DNA from: an uncultured Bacillus sp.
GTDB lineage: Bacteria; Bacillota; Bacilli; Bacillales; DSM-1321
NCBI GenBank assembly: GCA_934215995.1
Contig: CAKQBC010000152.1
Coordinates: 1 to 6,127, forward strand
Direction of reading: 5' to 3'
DNA length: 6,127 nucleotides
The notes under the pieces: model-generated
What the model saw: the letters and a program-made list of their open reading frames with translations, nothing else
What the model was told of the DNA's origin: nothing
Database searches by the model: none
Made by a program: the position numbers and the translations under genes
Shown: one piece after another, positions 1-4,937 of the stretch
Numbering within the stretch: the first letter of the stretch is position 1
How the letters are laid out: every line of letters starts with the position of its first letter

Positions 1-891
1 GTGGTCGCCATCGCCGAACTTGAATCCAGGGTACATGACTTCCACATCAACGATTGCTTCGCCGCCCATTTCAGCAGCTGTCGTTTCAAACGCTTCTTTC
101 ATTTTTGCAGCTTGCGCTTCCATTTTTTCATTGATTAATGAACGCGCTTCCGCCAAAATTTCCACATGGTCGCAAACGATATTTGTTTGTTTTCCGCCTT
201 GGAAGCTGCCGATATTGGCAGTTGTCTCTTCGTCGATTCTTCCAAGCGGCATTTTTGCGATTGCTTTCGCCGCAATTGTGATCGCACTTACGCCTTTTTC
301 TGGTGCAACACCCGCGTGTGCTGTTTTTCCTTTGATAATCGTGTTGATTTTTGCTTGCGTTGGGGCAGCAACAACAATTTCCCCGACTTTCCCGTCGCTA
401 TCCAGCGCATATCCGAATTTTGCCGTCACTAAGGCTGGGTCCAGTACTTTTGCGCCAACAAGGCCGGATTCTTCTCCGACAGTGATGATGAATTCAATTT
501 TACCATGTGCGATATTTTGTTCTTTCAGCACACGGATTGCTTCAAACATCGCGGATAATCCAGTCTTGTCATCCGCACCAAGGATTGTTGTGCCGTCTGT
601 CACAACATATCCGTCCACGATGGATGGTTTAACTCCATTTCCCGGAACAACCGTATCCATATGAGAAGTGAAATAGATTGGATCTACGCCTTCTTTAGTC
701 GCAGGCAATGTGCAGATCAGGTTTCCTGCCCCGAATCCTGTTTTCGCCGCAGCATCATCTTCGTATACGTCAACACCAAGTGCTGTGAATTTCTCCTTCA
801 ATACTTTTGAAATGGCTGTCTCATGCTTTGTTTCAGAATCAATTTGCACCAATTCTAAAAATTCATCCAATAGTCTTTGCTTATTGATCAT
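1..891 (-). CDS. yqjE: M20-family zinc aminopeptidase, YqjE / peptidase T-like (C-terminus cut by window edge)
   Basis: This is probably a cytoplasmic dinuclear-zinc exopeptidase releasing N-terminal residues from small peptides. The 297 visible codons begin MINKQRLLDE and stay open to the window edge; the B. subtilis protein is about 370 residues, so roughly 75 C-terminal residues are missing. The M20 catalytic set is visible: SHMDT (H77 metal ligand, D79), GADDK (D107, bridging), GEES (E140 general base, E141 ligand) and LDSDG (D164). The lid/dimerisation domain starts near residue 178 and carries TAHAG (H192). The last His ligand expected near the C-terminus lies outside the window. The ATG at 889-891 is preceded by GGAGGG (898-903) at a six-base spacing, which fixes the start. 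The family is secure. The tripeptidase label comes from PepT relatives, and substrate specificity is not shown by the sequence. Confidence 0.93.
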   Translation of the reverse strand, partial: MINKQRLLDEFLELVQIDSETKHETAISKVLKEKFTALGVDVYEDDAAAKTGFGAGNLICTLPATKEGVDPIYFTSHMDTVVPGNGVKPSIVDGYVVTDGTTILGADDKTGLSAMFEAIRVLKEQNIAHGKIEFIITVGEESGLVGAKVLDPALVTAKFGYALDSDGKVGEIVVAAPTQAKINTIIKGKTAHAGVAPEKGVSAITIAAKAIAKMPLGRIDEETTANIGSFQGGKQTNIVCDHVEILAEARSLINEKMEAQAAKMKEAFETTAAEMGGEAIVDVEVMYPGFKFGDGDH

Positions 892-923
892 TTTTAACCC
901 TCCGTCTATGTATTGCCACTCTT

Positions 924-953
924 AGTATACCCATACTGAAAGCTGCCGTGCAA
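924..953 (-). promoter_or_regulatory. Candidate sigma-A promoter for yqjE
   Basis: Reading the minus strand, TTGCAC (948-953) lies 18 bases from TATACT (924-929). The -10 matches at five of six positions and the -35 at three. The predicted start leaves a leader of roughly 25-30 nt ahead of the GGAGGG site. A perfect dyad, AGTAT-ACCC-ATACT (924-937), overlaps the -10 and could be an operator, but no regulator is recognisable from it. Confidence 0.45.
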
Positions 954-1023
954 ATCCATTTTTTCTTAATCCGGCCCTTCCGGTTTGCCCTCTTTCGCCC
1001 CATTCCCGCTTTCTTTTTCATTT

Positions 1024-1052
1024 TTAACAAAGAGCACAAAAATTGGTATAAT
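1024..1052 (+). promoter_or_regulatory. Strong candidate sigma-A promoter with extended -10, driving the zincin gene
   Basis: TTAACA (1024-1029) is followed by a 17-base spacer and a perfect TATAAT (1047-1052). The TGG immediately before the -10 makes it an extended -10 element. Transcription would begin near 1059, leaving about 160 nt of leader before the TTG at 1220. The next gene on this strand is the zincin-type peptidase, so it is the likely target. Confidence 0.7.
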
Positions 1053-1219
1053 ATACTAGTTTATTACAAGTTGTTTCAGTTTCTTTTACCGTCGAAATTT
1101 TATATCATAAGGGTAATGGGAAATAAGTTCCATATTTTTTCAACAAGTACTCAGCCCACTGTCAAAGGCATATAAATAGAGAGCAATATATTCTAGAATG
1201 ATTGGGGAATGGGAATAGA

Positions 1220-1729
1220 TTGAAAAGAATCAAAAACGAGACACCAAGAATCAGCCAGGAAGAAATGGATGCCTGCATCCAAATACTCCATAAGGACTAC
1301 CAAAAGTGCGAAGTGCTGGTCTTCAACAGTTTTAAGGAATTCGTCATCTGGGCAATCAAACATAAATTCAAAGATACAGCACACATTAAAAAAGTGTATA
1401 AAGGGCTCTCAGCCGGGCAATACCGGGGCAAGGAGAACCATGTCCATATCTATGCTTTCAACCATCAGACAAATCCTCGCTACTTCAAAGTGAATGTGAT
1501 CCATACGCTTTTCCATGAGCTGCGGCACTATTACCAATATAATCACCAAAAAAACAAATGGACCGGCGACAAAGTATTCAGCTATGAAGTCGGCGACTAC
1601 AGATACAGAAGCTCCCTGATTGAAAGGGACGCCAACCGTTTCGCAGCCAGAATGATGGTCAAGCATAAAAAAGACTTGAGCTACCAATTGAATATCTACC
1701 CTGACTGGTATGTACGGGGTTATGAATAA
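1220..1729 (+). CDS. Zincin-type putative metallopeptidase, ImmA/IrrE-like, cytoplasmic
   Basis: This 169-residue protein carries the zincin motif HELRH (H99, E100, H103). About 30 residues later comes IERDANRFAARMM (134-146), which resembles the E-x-(A/D)-x-x-FAA helix of ImmA/IrrE (M78-like) peptidases, where the Glu (here E135) is the third zinc ligand. There is no signal peptide or membrane segment. The N-terminal half (1-90) is basic and I do not recognise its fold. ImmA-type enzymes cleave phage-type repressors, but no HTH partner gene is adjacent, so the substrate is unknown. The start is uncertain. TTG at 1220 has a weak purine-rich GGGAAT upstream and gives MKRIKNETPR. TTG at 1202, directly after an in-frame stop, would add six residues but has no ribosome site. 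A strong promoter lies at 1024-1052. The gene converges on yqjD and is an addition to the yqj gene block as I remember it. Confidence 0.75.
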   Translation: MKRIKNETPRISQEEMDACIQILHKDYQKCEVLVFNSFKEFVIWAIKHKFKDTAHIKKVYKGLSAGQYRGKENHVHIYAFNHQTNPRYFKVNVIHTLFHELRHYYQYNHQKNKWTGDKVFSYEVGDYRYRSSLIERDANRFAARMMVKHKKDLSYQLNIYPDWYVRGYE

Positions 1730-1730
1730 T

Positions 1731-1758
1731 GAAAGGAAAGGCTATTGCCTTTCCTTTC
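1731..1758 (+). terminator. Stem-loop after the zincin gene, first copy of the duplicated terminator hairpin
   Basis: A perfect 12-bp stem (1731-1742 with 1747-1758) closes a TATT loop, starting two bases after the stop codon. The plus strand lacks a T-run behind it, because the sequence turns at once into the inserted element. On the minus strand the stem is followed by TTTCATTATTCAT, a moderate T-rich tail, so it may now serve mainly as the distal terminator for transcripts from yqjD. Confidence 0.6.
1734..1757 (+). repeat. 24-bp perfect direct repeat, left copy, flanking the 239-bp element
   Basis: These 24 bases recur identically and in the same orientation at 1997-2020. They comprise most of the terminator stem-loop, with the TATT loop reading the same way in both copies, so this is a direct duplication and not two unrelated hairpins. 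The flanking bases differ immediately outside the repeat (A versus G on the left, C versus T on the right). Confidence 0.85.
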
Positions 1759-1996
1759 AGACTGTTGACAAACGCTCGCATTCTTCGTTGCTTGCCCGGC
1801 TCGTCCGCTCATGAGGTGAACAGGATGTTTATCACGTAAGCGTTGTCGCAGGACGCGACGTCTTTAGCTTACGTTCCTTAATTGTTCTATTCGCGTCTTC
1901 TAGGGTCTCGGCGCGCCTCGACTGACAAACGTTTTCAATCAGTCTGATGTGCAATTTCAAAGAAAAATGCTCTAAAATGAATTTGTCTACACACTG
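1758..1996. mobile_element. Putative short non-autonomous (MITE-like) element inserted in a terminator
   Basis: This 239-bp segment is bounded precisely by the two 24-bp direct repeats, as expected of an insertion with target duplication. Its ends form an imperfect inverted repeat: CAGACTGTTGACAAAC at the left, and CAGTGTGTAGACAAAT when the right end is read on the opposite strand (12 of 16 identical). A second, better inverted partner of the left end lies internally: 1931-1946 read on the minus strand is CAGACTGATTGAAAAC. It contains no credible gene but has a long internal hairpin (1834-1874) and GC-rich tracts, including GGCGCGCC at 1910-1917. I see no transposase, so any movement would need help in trans. 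The exact family is not recognised. Confidence 0.6.
1834..1874. other. Internal two-part hairpin of the element
   Basis: ACGTAAGC (1834-1841) pairs perfectly with GCTTACGT (1867-1874). Inside it, GTCGC (1845-1849) pairs with GCGAC (1855-1859) around an AGGAC loop, the two stems being separated by an asymmetric internal loop. A smaller stem lies further right (1920-1925 with 1939-1944). The dyads suggest a structured DNA or RNA element and not random intergenic sequence. Confidence 0.55.
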
Positions 1997-2027
1997 AGGA
2001 AAGGCTATTGCCTTTCCTTTTTCTTTT
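1996..2027 (+). terminator. Rho-independent terminator, second hairpin copy with T-tract
   Basis: A 9-bp stem (1997-2005 with 2010-2018), extendable by a G-T pair, closes the same TATT loop. It runs into TTTTTCTTTT, a proper T-tract on the plus strand ending beside the yqjD stop codon. It should terminate plus-strand transcripts from the zincin gene after they cross the element. On the minus strand the stem is followed by CAGTGTGTAG, so it lacks a T-tract for yqjD. Confidence 0.75.
1997..2020 (+). repeat. 24-bp perfect direct repeat, right copy
   Basis: Identical in sequence and orientation to 1734-1757. Joining the left flank of the first copy to the right flank of this one rebuilds one conventional terminator for two convergent genes: a stem with a T-tract on the plus side and a T-rich tail on the minus side. 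This is the main argument that the interval was inserted. Confidence 0.85.
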
Positions 2028-3576
2028 ACAACGGGATATTCCCGTGCTTTCTGGATGGACGGCTTTCCTTTTTGTTCCTAAGCATCTTCAGTGCCTGTGC
2101 CAGTTTAATTCTTGTCTCGCGGGGATCGATTACATCATCGACCATGCCCTGGCTGGCTGCGACATACGGATTCGCGAACTTCTCACGGTATTCCTGGATT
2201 TTTTTCTGCCTTGTTTCCTCCGGGTTGTCGCTGTTCTGGATTTCCCTTGCGAATATAATGTTCGCTGCCCCTTCAGGCCCCATAACGGCGATTTCAGCAT
2301 TCGGCCATGCATAAACAATATCGGCACCGATTGATTTACTGTTCAGCGCCACATAAGCCCCGCCGTATGCTTTTCTGAGTATGACAGTCAGCTTCGGCAC
2401 AGTCGCTTCCGAATATGCGAACAGGATCTTCGCCCCATGCCGGATGATGCCTCCGTGCTCCTGCTTGATTCCCGGGAAAAATCCGGTCACATCCTCAAAT
2501 GTGATCAATGGGATATTGAAGGAGTCGCAGAAACGGATGAATCTGGCCGCCTTATCGGATGAATCAATATCCAGGCCGCCTGCCAGGAACTTCGGCTGGT
2601 TGCAGATCAATCCTACTGTTTCCCCTTTGATTCTGGCAAAGCCGATGACCATGTTGCGGGCAAAATCCTTCTGGACCTCCAAGAAGCTGTCCTCGTCAAC
2701 GACTTGCTCAATCACTTTCCGTACGTCATATGCCCTCGTACTTTCAACCGGCACCACATCCGCGATGTCCGGACGGTAATCATCTTCCTGCCCATACTCC
2801 TGCTTCGGTGTCTTCGTTTCATTATTCTGCGGCAAATAGGTAAGCAGATTACGGACATCCTGAAGCACCTCTTCCTCAGTCGCCGCCTTGAAATGGGCGT
2901 TCCCGCTGATGCTGTTATGTACTTTTGCCCCGCCAAGATTTTCAGAGCTGATTTTCTCCCCTGTCACCGTTTCAATGACCTTCGGGCCAGTAATGAACAT
3001 CTGGCTCGTTTTTTCGACCATGAATACGAAATCCGTGATAGCCGGGGAATACACCGCACCGCCAGCACATGGCCCCATAATGACTGATATCTGAGGGATT
3101 ACCCCTGAATAAATGGAGTTTCGGTAAAATATATGGCCATACCCGTCAAGCGAGAGTACACCTTCCTGGATCCGCGCTCCCCCTGAGTCATTCAATCCGA
3201 CAAATGGGGCTCCATTCTCGGCAGCCAAATCCATGACATTGGCAATCTTCTTCGCATGCATCTCACCCAAAGCCCCGCCGAACACAGTGAAATCCTGGGA
3301 AAACAAATAGATGTCCCTTCCATTGACCTGCCCGTAACCAGTCACTACCCCGTCGCCGGGCCCGTTCACCTGATCAAGCCCAAAATCATTGCATCTATGT
3401 TCAATGAATGGGTTCAGTTCGACAAAAGTGCCCGGATCAACCAGGAGTTCAATCCGTTCCCTTGCTGTCAGTTTGCCTTTTTCGTGCTGCTTCTCAATCC
3501 GTGTATCTCCTCCACCAAGCTCGATATCCCTCTTTCTGTCATATAGCTCATTGATTTTGTCGTAAATATCGATCAT
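2026..3576 (-). CDS. yqjD: Acyl-CoA carboxylase carboxyltransferase subunit, propionyl-CoA carboxylase beta type (YqjD)
   Basis: This 516-residue protein is a full-length carboxyltransferase with two crotonase-like halves. It would transfer a carboxyl group from carboxybiotin to an acyl-CoA, most likely propionyl-CoA giving (S)-methylmalonyl-CoA, in the cytoplasm. The N-terminal half shows NDSGGARIQEG (129-139) and the oxyanion-hole stretch GPCAGGAVYSPA (168-179). The C-terminal half shows GGLDIDSSDKAARF (333-346), the second oxyanion region AYGGAYVAL (403-411) and VMGPEGA (431-437). The tail RKHGNIPL is typical of the family. The start ATG (3574-3576) has GGAGG at 3584-3588 with a seven-base gap and overlaps the yqjC stop as ATGA, implying translational coupling. 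The biotin carboxylase and biotin carrier must be encoded elsewhere. A methylmalonyl-CoA decarboxylase alpha subunit would look similar, but no decarboxylase membrane subunits are visible. Confidence 0.93.
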   Translation of the reverse strand: MIDIYDKINELYDRKRDIELGGGDTRIEKQHEKGKLTARERIELLVDPGTFVELNPFIEHRCNDFGLDQVNGPGDGVVTGYGQVNGRDIYLFSQDFTVFGGALGEMHAKKIANVMDLAAENGAPFVGLNDSGGARIQEGVLSLDGYGHIFYRNSIYSGVIPQISVIMGPCAGGAVYSPAITDFVFMVEKTSQMFITGPKVIETVTGEKISSENLGGAKVHNSISGNAHFKAATEEEVLQDVRNLLTYLPQNNETKTPKQEYGQEDDYRPDIADVVPVESTRAYDVRKVIEQVVDEDSFLEVQKDFARNMVIGFARIKGETVGLICNQPKFLAGGLDIDSSDKAARFIRFCDSFNIPLITFEDVTGFFPGIKQEHGGIIRHGAKILFAYSEATVPKLTVILRKAYGGAYVALNSKSIGADIVYAWPNAEIAVMGPEGAANIIFAREIQNSDNPEETRQKKIQEYREKFANPYVAASQGMVDDVIDPRETRIKLAQALKMLRNKKESRPSRKHGNIPL

Positions 3577-3989
3577 TCCGTTTCCTCCTTATGCCGTTCA
3601 CAAAGTTCAACAAGTACGCTCCCGGTCGATTTCGGATGCAAAAATGCAACCTGGGCATTATGCGCTCCCCTTTTCGGCTGTTCATCGATCAGCCTGATGC
3701 CTTGTTCCTTTATGTCGGCAAGCCTCTCTGCAATATCCGATACGCCTAAAGCAACGTGATGGATGCCTTCTCCCCTTTTGCTTATAAATTTTGCTACAGG
3801 GCTGGATTCGGTAAGCGGTTCCAATAATTCCAGGCGTGAATTGCCTGCATTCAGGAAGGCAACCTTTACGCCTTGGCTTTCTACTGTTTCGACCCCTTCA
3901 TGCTTCAACCCCAATACTCCGCAATAAAAATCGAGCGAACGTTCAATCGATTGGACAGCAATCCCAATATGGTCCAGTTCCTTAATCAT
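3573..3989 (-). CDS. yqjC: Methylmalonyl-CoA epimerase, VOC family (YqjC)
   Basis: This 138-residue protein is a two-module vicinal-oxygen-chelate enzyme of normal family length. It likely interconverts (S)- and (R)-methylmalonyl-CoA so that carboxylated propionyl-CoA can enter a B12-dependent mutase. Each module has the expected metal-ligand positions: DHIGIAV (H7) with LELLEP (E54) in the first, and GIHHVALGV (probably H78) with LVELCE (E128) in the second. HPKSTGSVLVEL near the C-terminus is typical of the epimerase group. The ATG at 3987-3989 is preceded by GAAGGGGG (3997-4004) at a seven-base gap. Its last bases overlap the yqjD start, so the two form one translational unit. The adjacent carboxylase strengthens the assignment over a generic glyoxalase/dioxygenase. 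Confidence 0.92.
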   Translation of the reverse strand: MIKELDHIGIAVQSIERSLDFYCGVLGLKHEGVETVESQGVKVAFLNAGNSRLELLEPLTESSPVAKFISKRGEGIHHVALGVSDIAERLADIKEQGIRLIDEQPKRGAHNAQVAFLHPKSTGSVLVELCERHKEETE

Positions 3990-4053
3990 CTTTGCGCCCC
4001 CTTCATCCCCTTATTCCCATCCCTAAAAATGGATTATTTTCATCATACTGTTA

Positions 4054-4082
4054 ATTGTACTAAAATTCATAGAATATTAAAA
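4054..4082 (-). promoter_or_regulatory. Weak candidate promoter for yqjC-yqjD
   Basis: On the minus strand TACAAT (4054-4059, five of six) follows a poor -35, TTTTAA (4077-4082), by 17 bases, leaving a leader of about 55-60 nt. The region is very AT-rich. An AT-rich dyad just upstream (arms 4084-4090 and 4094-4100) could be an UP-like or operator sequence, but I cannot tie it to a regulator. Confidence 0.3.
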
Positions 4083-4202
4083 TAATTTTAGGCTGAAATT
4101 TTAAAAGGAAGCCCCGGCTCTGTTTGAAGGCCGGCAGAATGACGATTGCCTGAAAAAGCAAACGGACTGGATGCCCCCTTTCCCCCGACCAAGCATTTCC
4201 CC

Positions 4203-4231
4203 TTGTTTCTAAGGTAGCCGTGGGGTAGAAT
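4203..4231 (+). promoter_or_regulatory. Promoter of prli42, sigma-A pattern overlapping a sigma-B-like pattern
   Basis: Read as sigma-A: TTGTTT (4203-4208), 17-base spacer, TAGAAT (4226-4231). Read as sigma-B: GTTTCT (4205-4210), 12-base spacer, GGGTAG (4223-4228), against the GTTTAA/GGGTAT consensus. Either would start transcription near 4236-4240, about 15 nt before the ribosome site. The sequence alone does not say which sigma factor is used. Confidence 0.55.
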
Positions 4232-4266
4232 ATAAAAAAACAAGAAACGATAAAGGAAGAGTCCAA

Positions 4267-4359
4267 ATGCAAAAAAAAATGCAAAAGATCGTCATTTACT
4301 TAATGGTAGCCTTAATGCTTCTTTCCTCCCTGCTGATGGGGATATCTTTCGTCTTCTGA
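4267..4359 (+). CDS. prli42: Stressosome-associated membrane miniprotein Prli42
   Basis: This is a 30-residue single-span protein. A short basic N-terminus (MQKKMQKI) is followed by one continuous hydrophobic segment running to the C-terminal GISFVF. Size, charge pattern and the S-S-L-L-M-G-I-S-F-V-F ending match the Prli42 miniproteins of Firmicutes. In Listeria, Prli42 anchors the stressosome to the membrane through its basic N-terminus and is needed for stress sensing. AAAGGAAG (4252-4259) sits seven bases before the ATG, a promoter candidate lies at 4203-4231, and a strong terminator follows at 4378-4406, so it is a complete monocistronic unit. It is transcribed against the flanking genes. 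Whether this organism has the stressosome proteins (RsbR, RsbS, RsbT) cannot be seen here. Confidence 0.9.
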   Translation: MQKKMQKIVIYLMVALMLLSSLLMGISFVF

Positions 4360-4377
4360 TTTGGCCGACTAAATGAA

Positions 4378-4406
4378 AAACCGCCCCGGGCGAACCGGGG
4401 CGGTTT
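4378..4406. terminator. Strong bidirectional terminator between prli42 and the L,D-transpeptidase gene
   Basis: A perfect 12-bp, GC-rich stem (4378-4389 with 4395-4406) closes a GCGAA loop. The A-rich left edge and T-rich right edge give both strands a T-containing tail: TTTCTTATTG on plus, TTTTTCATTT on minus. It begins 18 bases after the prli42 stop and one base past the stop of the convergent transpeptidase gene, so it serves both. Confidence 0.9.
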
Positions 4407-4407
4407 C

Positions 4408-4917
4408 TTATTGTATATAGCCTTGTTCCTTTGCAATAGCTTTAAAGCTTTTCGCCGACATCGTCACGAGTATTTTTGTGCCGATCGGAACCTTTTCATA
4501 AAGGCGTTCCACATTCTTATTTTCCATCCTGATGCACCCGTTCGATATGTACCGGCCGATTGACCAAGGGGCATTTGTTCCGTGCACCCCGTATGTCCTC
4601 CCGTCCGTACCCTGCGCGTCAAATCCGATCCAGCGGCTTCCCAACGGATTGCGCGGGTCCCCTCCCGGTATATCCTTCTTGCGGTAATACGGGTTTTTGG
4701 CTTTTACCACTACCGTAAACAAACCTTCAGGCGTCAGATCATTCGTCTTGCCTGTCGCAACATCGATTATTTCTTCAACCTTGCCGTCCTTCACATAGGC
4801 CAGCTTGTTGTTCGCTTTGTTGACGATTAGAAATGGTTTGCCGCCATTAGGCTCCGCATATGCACTGACGGGGGCAATCAAGAACAGCATGGCGCTGATC
4901 ACTAAGAAGAATCGCAT
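4408..4917 (-). CDS. Secreted YkuD-type L,D-transpeptidase
   Basis: This 169-residue protein has a Sec signal peptide (residues 1-21, hydrophobic core FFLVISAMLFLIAPVSA, likely cleaved after AYA). A compact YkuD catalytic domain follows. The active-site signature is complete: HGTN (H112) and, 16 residues later, SNGCIRM (nucleophile C128, R130). Such enzymes form 3-3 peptidoglycan cross-links or attach proteins to the wall, using a cysteine acyl-enzyme outside the membrane. No LysM or other wall-binding domain is present, unlike B. subtilis YkuD. AGGTGAGG (4922-4929) precedes the ATG. The gene starts 20 bases after the yqjA stop and no promoter is visible in that gap, so it is probably co-transcribed with yqjA. 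It occupies the place of yqjB in the B. subtilis order; I am not certain it is the orthologue, so no symbol is given. Confidence 0.92.
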   Translation of the reverse strand: MRFFLVISAMLFLIAPVSAYAEPNGGKPFLIVNKANNKLAYVKDGKVEEIIDVATGKTNDLTPEGLFTVVVKAKNPYYRKKDIPGGDPRNPLGSRWIGFDAQGTDGRTYGVHGTNAPWSIGRYISNGCIRMENKNVERLYEKVPIGTKILVTMSAKSFKAIAKEQGYIQ

Positions 4918-4937
4918 GTACCCTCACCTTTTTTGTT

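Larger units (their letters stand above)
892..1219. other. Divergent intergenic region between the M20 peptidase and the zincin gene
   Basis: This 328-bp gap holds outward-facing promoter candidates for both flanking genes (924-953 minus, 1024-1052 plus) and no convincing gene. The stretch from about 960 to 1020 is strongly pyrimidine-rich on the plus strand, hence purine-rich in any minus-strand transcript. That bias leaves long open frames by chance on both strands. The plus-strand leader after the 1024-1052 promoter would be about 160 nt. I see no obvious riboswitch or terminator in it, only a possible 19-codon frame at 1116-1175 whose AAGGG sits too close to its ATG to be a good ribosome site. 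Confidence 0.5.

Noticed and set aside
20..664. Long plus-strand open frame of 214 codons
   Set aside because: It is antisense to the M20 peptidase, whose catalytic motifs are intact on the other strand. The product is a low-complexity Ser/Ala/Pro/Ile reading typical of a shadow frame.
881..1021. Minus-strand open frame of 46 codons (begins MKKKAGMGRKRANRKG) overlapping the yqjE start
   Set aside because: It has no ribosome binding site, contains the candidate yqjE promoter, and its Lys/Arg-rich composition is what the purine-rich tract here would give by chance. I do not recognise the product.
948..1175. Plus-strand open frame of 75 codons rich in Phe and Pro
   Set aside because: Its composition reflects the pyrimidine-rich tract, it spans the strong plus-strand promoter at 1024-1052, and it has no ribosome site.
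1409..1687. Minus-strand open frame of 92 codons inside the zincin gene
   Set aside because: It overlaps the conserved HELRH and ERDANRFAA codons of the plus-strand gene and has no independent signals.
1758..1996. Element read as a CRISPR array or group II intron fragment
   Set aside because: There are no regularly spaced repeats, and I cannot identify a domain V-type hairpin or intron boundary sequences. The terminal inverted repeats and flanking duplication favour a transposable element.
4111..4134. Small GC hairpin (4114-4118 with 4130-4134) followed on the minus strand by a T-containing tail
   Set aside because: The stem is only 5 bp with an 11-base loop, and no minus-strand gene ends nearby. 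The upstream transpeptidase already has a strong terminator at 4378-4406.
4060..4284. Minus-strand open frame of 74 codons spanning the prli42 promoter and start
   Set aside because: It has no ribosome site or recognisable motif. The prli42 gene on the plus strand has a matching promoter, ribosome site and terminator.
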